DNA of 64,000 nucleotides. It comes from Palaemon carinicauda (lineage: Eukaryota > Arthropoda > Malacostraca > Decapoda > Palaemonidae). The notes below the pieces were generated by a model. The model had not been told where the DNA came from. It did not search any database and saw only the letters and a program-made list of their open reading frames with translations. The translations under genes and the position numbers were made by a program. This document shows positions 1-8,745 of the stretch, in pieces (positions within the stretch are counted from its first letter, which is position 1; each line of letters opens with the position of its first letter). The stretch lies in assembly GCF_036898095.1 (NCBI RefSeq), contig NC_090728.1, forward strand, positions 88,141,430 through 88,205,429, read 5' to 3'.

Positions 1-2091
1 AGGTTGATGGTGGAGGCTCTGTAGCAATGGAGGCAGCCGAGGTAGACAGTAGAGGCTCTGCAGCAATAGAGGCAGCTGAGGTAGAGGGTAGAGGCTCTGT
101 TGCTGGCAAATCTGGAGTAGCAGAGGCAGCTGATGTAGAGGGTGCAGGTCTCTCTACTTTCTTAATATACAGCTCCAGGTTAGACTAGACAGACAGGATC
201 CTCTTATCATCCAAGATCTCCTTGTAACACTGCAGTAAGTCCATGATGCCTCTGGAAACCATAGTGAACCTATCCATGTTAGTATCCTGCGCCTCGAAAG
301 TTGCCAATGCTTGCTTTATCTCAGTAAAACCTTTTGACAAGCCCTGTCTTGTGAAAGCCCTAGGATCTGGGATGGGGGTTTCTTCTTCTTCCTCTATGAT
401 CTGCTTCTTCAGTTGTATCAAGTCCCCAGCAGATAACTCCTCTCCATGAGATTCCAGCAGCTCTGAAACATCATCAACCTCCATATCCAGATCGATTTCC
501 TTACTCAGGGCAACGATGTTCTTGATAAAAATGGTCAGCTGTGTCCTCAAACCCATGGAAATCATTAACAAATTGAGGACATAGTTTCCTCAAAACACCA
601 TTCCTGTTTGTCATCTTAACCTCCCCCCATGAATCAGCAATGTTCTTAACAGCATCAAGGATGTTGTAGGACTTCCAAAAGTCCTTCAGAGTCAAATCCT
701 TCTTCATTTCAGTTGCCTGTAATGCCATAGTAATTGTCCTTCGGAGGTAGTAGGCCTTGAATGAAGCAATCACTCCTTGGTCCATAGGCTGTAAAAGGGC
801 TGTGGTATTAGGTGGAAGGTAAACCACCTTGACATTAGGGTGAAAGTCTCCCAGCTGGGCAGAGTGTCCAGGGGCATTGTCCAGCACTAGCAATACCTTA
901 AAGGGGATACCCTTTTGGGTGCAATACTGCTCCACACTTGGCACAAAATGGTTGATAAACCAGTCCTCAAACACTGCAAGTGTCACCCATGCCTTCTTAT
1001 TTGCCTTCCAAATGACTGGGATTTGACTCTTCCAAATTCCCTTGAATGCCCTTGGATTTTCAGCCTGATACACCAGCAAGGGCTTCAGTTTCAATTCACC
1101 AGCAGCATTTCCCCCAAGAAGCAAAGTTACCCTCTCCTTGCGGGCTTTATGACCGGGTGCTGACTTCTCCTCCTTTGCTATGTACGTGTGGTTAGGCATA
1201 CACTTCCAAAATAAACCTGTCTCATCCACATTGAACACTTGATAAGCAGAATAACCCCCCTCCCTAATTATCTCAGCCAACGCTTTAGGAAATTCACTTA
1301 CTGCTTTCTCATCCTCACTAGCAGCTTTACCTTGCACTTAGGTTATGGTAATTGGCCCGAGCCTTAAATCGCATAAACCAACCTCTACCAGCCGAAAACT
1401 CTTCACTTTCACTTTCTTCCCCCCTTTCTGTTTTCAACGCTTCAAACAACCTTTTAGCCTTTTCCTGAATCACCATTAGGCTCACCAGAATAAACCGTTG
1501 ATTTTGATCTTCCAACCAAATCACTAATAATCTTTCCATTTCAATAATTAAACCACTACGCTGCTTGGTTATCACTGTTGCTTTCATAGGAGCAGATCCT
1601 TTCACATGCTCAACAATGCGCTCTTTGTCCTTAAAAATAGTAGCCACGGTCAAACGACTAATGCCAAGCGATCGTCAATGTTCGTTGGCGTTTCACCGTT
1701 TTTAGACCGCTTAATAATATCTAATCTCACTTCCATGGTGATGGCCTTTCTTTTCTTAGACGCATTACCATCAGAAGAATCTGCCTTATGCTTAGGAGCC
1801 ATAACGAAGGGCAAAAAGTTAAAAAAAAAAAAAAGAGAGAGAGAACAGACAAACACAAGCAAAATGGCGTAGAACTGGAACTGAGTGACACCGTCGTCCT
1901 CGCCCGCAACCACCACAAAGTGTATTCATCAGCTGCATGCTAGAAACTAGTTCGCAATTGTTTACATCGCTTACATCGCTAACGCTGTAAGACGGAACGA
2001 TGCTTAATATTATCTTTTATATTTTTATGGGGGCGCATTTGTAACCATGAAACAGCGTAAGTCGGGACCGTCGTAACCCGAGGATCCCCTG
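1..2091 (-). mobile_element. Tigger/pogo-type DNA transposon, 3' end outside window
   Basis: A minus-strand element whose 5' terminus lies at 2091: read on the minus strand it begins CAGGGGATCCTCGGGTTACG, preceded by TA, which fits the terminal repeats and TA target of pogo/Tigger elements. It encloses the broken transposase at 185-1802. The other terminus is before position 1, so length and second inverted repeat cannot be checked. The segment 1-184 continues a repetitive stretch rich in 'gtagaggctctg' units that would be the transposase C-terminus or 3' noncoding part. Confidence 0.75.
185..1802 (-). pseudogene. Tigger/pogo-family DDE transposase, broken
   Basis: Cut-and-paste transposase of the CENP-B/Jerky/Tigger type. 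It reads in four pieces on the minus strand. 1802-1650 has a start MAPKHKAD and a CENP-B-like N-terminal DNA-binding helix region (KRKAITMEVRLDIIKRSKNG). 1653-1327 is a Tc5-type helix-turn-helix segment ending in WFMRFKARANYHNLSAR. 1337-501 is the DDE_1 catalytic domain with FNVDETGLFWK, LVLDNAPGHS and LQPMDQGVI, i.e. the D, D and final D of the triad. 571-185 is a C-terminal tail. The pieces overlap in different frames, so at least three frameshifts are needed, and the copy is inactive. Family assignment rests on these motifs; the subfamily is not resolved. Confidence 0.85.
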
Positions 2092-2094
<3 letters not shown>

Positions 2095-2166
<72 letters not shown>

Positions 2167-2179
2167 CTGTATATAAACA

Positions 2180-2226
<47 letters not shown>
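2095..2226. repeat. (AT)n microsatellite
   Basis: Two long TA-dinucleotide runs separated by a short interruption around 2157-2182. They directly follow the Tigger terminus and lead into the palindrome at 2226. Confidence 0.98.
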
Positions 2227-2230
<4 letters not shown>

Positions 2231-2377
2231 GCCAAGTCCACAGGAAAAATAAAAGAAGGCGTACCGAGCGCTTTCGTGTTATTTCAACACATTTTCGAGG
2301 TACCTCGAAAATGTGTTGAAATAACACGAAAGCGCTCGGTACGCCTTCTTTTATTTTTCCTGTGGCCTTGGCTGAAT
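2226..2377. repeat. Near-perfect 152-bp palindrome (no spacer)
   Basis: Two 76-bp arms are exact reverse complements except for one mismatch (T2237 against C2366). The centre is CGAGGTACCTCG at 2296-2307. Both outer ends run into AT dinucleotides. No reading frame of note. It is either a foldback element or the head-to-head fusion of two copies of one unit. Confidence 0.95.
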
Positions 2378-2410
2378 ATATTGTCACACGCTATTTAGTG
2401 ACTTATAAGC

Positions 2411-2812
<402 letters not shown>

Positions 2813-2813
2813 A

Positions 2814-2957
2814 TGTTACAGGCAAACTGTGTAACCAGGCATTTCACGAAATGCTTAAAAATTTTAGGCATTTCGTGAAATGACCAATTAACTTGGGGAT
2901 TTCGCGAAATGCCTAAATTTTCCAGGCATTACGCGAAATGACTGAAATTTAGTAGTT
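2814..2957 (+). repeat. Left terminal inverted repeat of the Ginger-like element
   Basis: Matches the reverse complement of 4853-4997. It contains four palindromic or near-palindromic ATTTCNCGAAAT boxes at about 30-bp spacing. The outer 31 bases match the other TIR exactly. Confidence 0.85.
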
Positions 2958-3435
2958 CTTATTACACACTTTGCCTAATAGAATTCAGGCAAACTGTGTA
3001 ATTCTGGTATTTGTTTACAAACACCACTTTTATGAGGTTTTAAATATATATGGGTGTTGACACAGATTCTTAAACACAAAGTTAGTTTTTAATATTTATA
3101 TTATAATTAGTATTGATTTATGTATATCTGGTACACATTTCCATATAATTTTCACATATTTCATTTCCATATAAATTGTAGCCAGAGTTGTTTTAAGCAC
3201 AGGTGTTCAATTTAAATTTAACTACTTGAGAAATTAATTCAGGTTTGTTTGAAATGGCCCCTTGCTTTGATTTCTTTTAACTATGTGAGCAGGTAATTTA
3301 ATCATTTTGATTTCTTTTAACCATATGAGCCGGCAATTCAACAAGTAAGTACCCTGATCAATATAAGCAGTTTTAGATTATAGTTTGAGAAAATTAGTAA
3401 TGTAGATTTAAGTAAAACTAATATCATACTCTAAA

Positions 3436-4140
3436 TATGCAAACATCTCAAGGGAGGTTGTCGACCTGTTCAAGTCCTACTGCATTACCTGCCAAGAAAA
3501 GACAAAAAGAACCAAGACAAAGGAAGTTGTGGCTCGGCCCATGCTTACTTAAGATTTTAATTCTTGCTTCCAAGACGATTTAATTGACATGTAGTCAACT
3601 CCACAAGCCCAACACAAGTGGATTATTGTGTACCAGTGCCGTTTGACCAAGTTTGTTATCTTGCGCCCACTCACACCCAAGAGAGTAGCTAAGGTTGCTT
3701 TTTAGCTTTTGGGTATCTTCTTATTGATTGATGATCCATGCATCCTACAATCAGATAATGGATTTGAGTTCACTGCCTAGTTGGTTCGAGAGATGAAGGA
3801 TCTCTGCCCGTATCTTGTGCATGGCAAGCCCCTAGAGAGCCACAGAGCCAAGGTTCAGTTGATCAGGCCAACTCAAACATCAAAGATATGCTGGCTGCTT
3901 GGCTCTCTGACAACACCCGAGATTAGTCCTTTGGCCTTCGTTTTGTTCAGAACCAGAACTCATCATATCATTAAGGGATCAAGAGTACCCCGTATGCTAC
4001 TTTGCTTGGAGAGAATCCAAAAGATGGACTCTCTTCCACTAGCTTACTTCAGGAGGTCATTGACTGCTTGGAGACAGAAGATGATCTTGCAGCACTAGGA
4101 GCCCAGCCTCTTACTGATCCAACTGACGAGCCACTCGAGG
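3436..4140 (+). pseudogene. Gypsy-type integrase of the Ginger-like element, broken
   Basis: Plus-strand reading gives REVVDLFKSYCITCQEKTK (the CxxC of the integrase zinc finger). Next comes QDDLIDM, then HKWIIVYQCRLTKFVILRPL, then LQSDNGFEFTA (second catalytic Asp, SDNG), then a region like HGKP...QG-S with the family's glutamate part. In-frame stops occur near 3549, 3594, 3700 and 3778, and a frameshift is needed near 3840. The product would have been the DDE integrase that moves the element. It resembles KRAB-A domain-containing 2-type proteins, which derive from such transposons. Clearly non-functional. Confidence 0.75.
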
Positions 4141-4852
4141 CCTCTGAGCCAGTCATCATCACCACCCAGCCATCCTAGTCCCTTGATGAGCCAGTCAGCA
4201 TCTTCACCTAGCCACCCCAGGTCCACTTAGTTCAGCACCGCATATTGCATGAAGACAACAAGAAATTTCCAAGAACTGCAAGAGGACCAGAAAGGGTAAA
4301 GTGTGCCAGGCCGAACGTATGGTTAAATGTAGTAGGATCGACTTAAAAACCGGGGAAATAGGGGACAATGTCGCTGTCCCAGCTCCACATGTTGACTGGG
4401 GAAGGGAGGATCCAAGAAATCTTCAAGGAATCAACATGGAAGGAAATGAAAATAACTTATAAACTATTGGGGTAAAGTCAGTGATACTAAGGTCTAAATT
4501 CACAAGGTTTGAATTCAACTTGTGCCCCCAACGATTGTTGATGAAATCAACCAAGAACAGCAAGTATCTCTTCGTGAGGCACTGAAGAAAGGCCCTTCTG
4601 TCTAATTGTACATTTAATGAAAGAAGAAAAACTATATGGTTTTAAAAGATATGTTGTTACAGAATTGTTGCTACTAAAATACCCTAGAAATATACAATAT
4701 ACTGGCAAATATATACTATTTAACTTAAAATCCTGCCCTTGTAAATAAAAAAGAAAAGCATTGCTACTAAAATGCCCTAAGCATATACTACATACAAGCA
4801 AATTTACACTATTGACCTAAAATTCATATGAACTAGTCATTTCACGAAATCC

Positions 4853-4997
4853 CTGGGCTATAAAATCAGTCATTTCGCGTAATGCCTGGAAATTTTAGTC
4901 ATTTCGCGAAATCCCTAAGTGAATCAGTCATTTCACGAAATGCCTAAAATATTTAGGCATTTCGCGAAATGCCTGGTTACACAGTTTGCCTGTAACA
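4853..4997 (-). repeat. Right terminal inverted repeat of the Ginger-like element
   Basis: Mirror copy of 2814-2957, ending GTTTGCCTGTAACA. A further ATTTCACGAAAT box lies just inside it at about 4837-4848. A near-identical copy of this end occurs alone at 30683-30898. Confidence 0.85.
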
Positions 4998-5018
4998 TAA
5001 ATATGACTGGAATAATAT

Positions 5019-5022
<4 letters not shown>

Positions 5023-5087
<65 letters not shown>

Positions 5088-5149
5088 ATAAAGTAATCAA
5101 CACCTTTTCAATGACGCAATCGTAAATGTACAAATGAGAGGCAGACAGT

Positions 5150-5228
<79 letters not shown>
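5023..5228. repeat. Two (CT)n microsatellites
   Basis: CT runs at about 5023-5084 and 5152-5228, separated by about 65 bp of ordinary sequence. The LSLSLS/RERERE frames here are artefacts. Confidence 0.98.
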
Positions 5229-5231
<3 letters not shown>

Positions 5232-5460
5232 AAGATATAGTGTTGAAACCTTTTTAATTGCCTGTACCAATAGTTCAAATTTAGACCTAAGCTCTGGTCT
5301 GTTTTTAATCTAGCGTTATTCTATTGTCTAAACTCTGACTTATTTGAAATTATGAAGAAATAGAGCTGTGGGATCCCATTCTCTTTTATAGGTATACGAT
5401 CTCTTTGTATATGTACTCTCATTGTTGCCAGTCAATGTCACTATAGTCAATTATTTTTAG

Positions 5461-5617
5461 TGAGGCAGATCTGCACCGACTCGCAGGGGTGCCCTTTTAG
5501 CTCGGAAAAGTTTCCTGATCGCTGATTGGTTGGAAAAGATAATTCTAACCAATCAGATAGCAGGAAACTTTTCCGAGCTAAAAGGGCACCGCTGCGAGTC
5601 GGTGCAAATGCGCCTCA
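5461..5617. mobile_element. Hairpin MITE (157 bp)
   Basis: Inverted repeat with long arms. Left part begins TGAGGCAGATCTGCACCGAC and the right part ends with GAGTCGGTGCAAATGCGCCTCA, with GGTGCCCTTTTAGCTCGG and its complement inside. Arms of about 70 bp surround a short centre near 5535. No coding potential, so it is a non-autonomous foldback/MITE-like element. The parent transposon is not identifiable here. Confidence 0.8.
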
Positions 5618-5938
5618 TTAAACAAATTGAGTATAGTAGGCCGAAAGTACTAACTCCAATCAAGTCTTTTCATTTTTCATTTCATAGCTGAAATACACGT
5701 GGTTATATTTATCCGTTATTCTGTACAAGCTTCTGGGGACCATCGGCTTCCCTCTACGGGGAATTCGACTCTGCTGAAGAGGGGCCAGTTATATTTTCGG
5801 ATTTTGAAGCTGAATTAGATTTTGAAGCAGATTCAAAAAAGGGTGAAAATACCTCTATGGTCATAATAGCGGATATGGTAAATCTATGATACGATAATTT
5901 CAAGCCAAATACATGAACCACATATTTTTCCTACTCGC
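5618..5938. other. Unassigned sequence
   Basis: About 320 bp of ordinary composition with no convincing reading frame, repeat or homology that I recognise. Confidence 0.5.
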
Positions 5939-6117
5939 TATTTTGTGTTCTTGCATTTCTGACCATGATTATTGGGGCAAACCACCCGTTCATGAGTTTT
6001 TGGACAATTATGGGAGACTCCAGTGAGAAACCGGGGTTTTTTTCGGGTGGGGAAAGGTCATAAACGAGTGATTTGCAGCAATAATAATGGTCAGAAATGC
6101 AAAACAATAACAAAATA
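5939..6117. repeat. Imperfect inverted repeat, ~58-bp arms
   Basis: Left arm 5939-5996 (contains TTGCATTTCTGACCATGATT) pairs with right arm 6059-6117 (contains AATAATGGTCAGAAATGCAA). The spacer is about 62 bp and contains a C/G-rich GGGTTTTTTTCGGG stretch. No coding capacity. Confidence 0.75.
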
Positions 6118-6214
6118 ACCAATTGGAAAACTATATGGTTTATGTAAGTGGCTGAAAATAGGCCAAAATGTGATTAATTAACAAAAGATTTGCTAATTAA
6201 AAGGTACAGAATCT

Positions 6215-6335
6215 AAAAAACCCACCTAACCTAACCTAGTAGTTCCCAGGTCACAACCTTCCCCGGACCCCCTTCTCAGGTCACAACCCCTAGCTGGGGG
6301 CCAAGCCCCCGAACCCCCCTTCTCAGGTCACACAC
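6215..6335. repeat. Short direct repeats and CCTAA triplet
   Basis: Contains CCTAACCTAACCTAG at about 6224-6238 and three copies of a CCCCCTTCTCAGGTCACA-like phrase at roughly 30-40 bp spacing. The CCTAA units match the arthropod telomere repeat, but three units are not evidence of a telomere. Confidence 0.5.
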
Positions 6336-6430
6336 TAAAAGTTAATCACAAATAAATCCTTACATTATGATAAAGTAAATCAAATATAATTTCTTACCTT
6401 ATGATTGACACCAACGTTAACCCAGCCAGT

Positions 6431-6466
6431 GGGGGGGGGGGTGGAGGGGGGGGGGGGGGGGGGGGA
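6431..6466 (+). repeat. Poly-G tract
   Basis: About 33 G of 36 bases, interrupted only by GTGGA. It lies just before the LINE fragment at 6480-6745 and could form G-quadruplexes, or could be a homopolymer assembly artefact. Confidence 0.9.
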
Positions 6467-6479
6467 AAGGCCAGCCTCA

Positions 6480-6745
6480 ACTTGGCGCCGGTCCCAAGAT
6501 ATTGAGACGGCAGTGCCCAAGCCCGGGTAAATGGGGAGGGTTTGCGGCAGGAAAGGCATCCGGCCATGAAAACGAGAAGAGGGAGACCAAAGCGAAGGTG
6601 GATGGGCTGTATCAAGGATGACCTTCGATCAAAGGGATTAACCGGTGATGAAGTGTGGGACAGAGGTAGATGGAGAACGCTGGTCAGAAACATCGACTTC
6701 ACATGAAAGTGGGAAAAGATGCAAACAAAGAAGAAGAAGAAAAAT
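6480..6745 (+). mobile_element. LINE 3'-end fragment (C-terminal RT tail)
   Basis: Frame 6569-6706 reads KTRRGRPKRRWMGCIKDDLR, ends DRGRWRTLVRNIDFT and stops. This is the typical C-terminus of RTE/craniofacial-development-protein-2-like LINE proteins. It is 5'-truncated. The downstream GAA-rich end is shared with minus-strand fragments at 20846-20990 and 63795-64000, so this is a dispersed family. The clade name is tentative. Confidence 0.7.
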
Positions 6746-7107
6746 GATTGACTCCAACGTCATTTTTTTTTTTTTTTTTTTTTGTCTTAGCAATCTTTAC
6801 AAAATCTTTGCAGCTGAAAATGTGCTGGTTTTCCCTAAAAATTAAGTCAGAATCGGACCTTTGAGGCCTTATTTCGCGGTTATTTCTTAATTTCACATGA
6901 GTAACAATAGCATACACTGAACGGAGAGCATTTCCATCATAATAATCAATAGCCGACATAAATGAAATTACACTGAATATCGAAATAGATTGATGTGCTT
7001 CCATTAAGTTCCCTCTTGGAGACGTCTTTACGTGATGGTGATTAAGTTGAAACTGAAGTCGAAGGTGGAAAAAAAAGGGCTGCTGTAGTAGAACATCCGG
7101 GAACTTA

Positions 7108-7117
7108 TGAAGAAGTA

Positions 7118-7172
<55 letters not shown>

Positions 7173-7200
7173 TATTATTATTATTATCATTATTATTATT
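7108..7200. repeat. (ATT)n microsatellite
   Basis: About 90 bp of ATT repeats with two interruptions. Confidence 0.97.
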
Positions 7201-7265
7201 ACTTGCTTATTTCAAAAGCATTATTTTTCATCATTGTTTCGTTCTTTGGAATGAGTGTACCTCAT

Positions 7266-7431
<166 letters not shown>

Positions 7432-7775
7432 GCTCCAAATATACCGGCTTAGTCGATGTGGAGGGGGACAGTCACTCAGCTCTCTGGACTCCTAAGAAAA
7501 TTTAATCATTTATTCATTTATTTAATTATTTTCTTGTGAGTATTTCAGCTTGAAGATACTTTTCTTTTACTTAATTTAATTCAATTTACTGTTTTTACTT
7601 GTATCTGTAAATATAACTTAAATTTTAAACTGTTTTTGTAAGTTATATTTTTACTAAAGTTTGAATTCTAATATTTTATGTCTTTTTTTAGCCCTAAATA
7701 TGAGAGATGTTGTCCAGACTCTTCGTTTTCCTTTTTATTTTACCTTTGAAGCTCGCCAGGAGCAATGACCTACCT

Positions 7776-7777
<2 letters not shown>
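7432..7777. other. AT-rich spacer, nothing recognised
   Basis: About 345 bp, strongly AT-rich. No reading frame or repeat structure that I could support. Confidence 0.5.
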
Positions 7778-7840
<63 letters not shown>

Positions 7841-7875
7841 GTGTGTGTATTAGTGTATATACAAGTGTATGTGTT

Positions 7876-7930
<55 letters not shown>

Positions 7931-7957
7931 ATGTGTGTGTGTGTTTGTGTCCATATA

Positions 7958-8023
<66 letters not shown>

Positions 8024-8051
8024 AATACATACATTTGTAAATAAACAAATA

Positions 8052-8126
<75 letters not shown>

Positions 8127-8144
8127 TATGTATATATATATACA

Positions 8145-8196
<52 letters not shown>

Positions 8197-8220
8197 GTAT
8201 ATATATACATACATATAATG

Positions 8221-8293
<73 letters not shown>
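7778..8293. repeat. Long interrupted (AT)n/(GT)n microsatellite
   Basis: About 515 bp of TA repeats with short GTGT and other interruptions at 7837-7880, 7930-7962 and 8027-8055. All frames through it are repeat artefacts. Confidence 0.98.
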
Positions 8294-8295
<2 letters not shown>

Positions 8296-8337
8296 CTTAC
8301 GAAAGGAATCGAATAATACACAAAGCGCCTCTAAAGT

Positions 8338-8339
<2 letters not shown>

Positions 8340-8419
<80 letters not shown>

Positions 8420-8469
8420 AAGACATTCCGGAAGCCTTCTTGTTCTCCCTTCTTGACGACCCACAATAC

Positions 8470-8540
<71 letters not shown>
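8340..8540. repeat. Two (GA)n microsatellites
   Basis: GA runs at about 8340-8415 and 8473-8540 with a 57-bp non-repetitive spacer. They lie 200-400 bp upstream of the start of the 800-residue gene. Confidence 0.97.
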
Positions 8541-8543
<3 letters not shown>

Positions 8544-8745
8544 GTCCAGGAATTCCGTCGATGTAGTTAGCGAGTCAAAATGTCTTCAGGGAAGTTCTCA
8601 AGTCTCTCTAGAGGCTTCACAGAATTAATGTGTGAGAGGCTCGGAGCTTGGAGGGGATCCCGAAGGTCTCCGGAAGCTATATTTTGTTTTTTTCAAAATA
8701 AAGTTGATCAAAGGAGAATCATCGGGCAATCTAGCATAGATTTTT

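Larger units (their letters stand above)
2814..4997 (+). mobile_element. Ginger-like DNA transposon (KRBA2-type integrase), decayed
   Basis: The 2184-bp unit starts TGTTACAGGCAAACTGTGTA and ends with the reverse complement. The inverted repeats are about 145 bp (2814-2957 and 4853-4997), roughly 85-90% identical by eye. Both TIRs carry several copies of a palindromic motif of the form ATTTCGCGAAAT. Between them lies a broken gypsy-type integrase. Terminal repeats plus an integrase without RT, gag or LTRs is the layout of Ginger DNA transposons. Flanks are AT-rich; a clean 4-bp target duplication is not visible (TATA left, TAAA right). Confidence 0.75.

Noticed and set aside
6224..6238. Possible telomeric CCTAA repeat
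   Set aside because: Only three units, embedded in other sequence; too short to mean a telomere.
7735..8466. Frames of up to 243 codons made of Tyr-Ile, Leu-Ser or Arg-Glu repeats (also at 2017-2883, 31026-31419, 44881-45409)
   Set aside because: Translations of (AT)n, (CT)n and (GA)n microsatellites.
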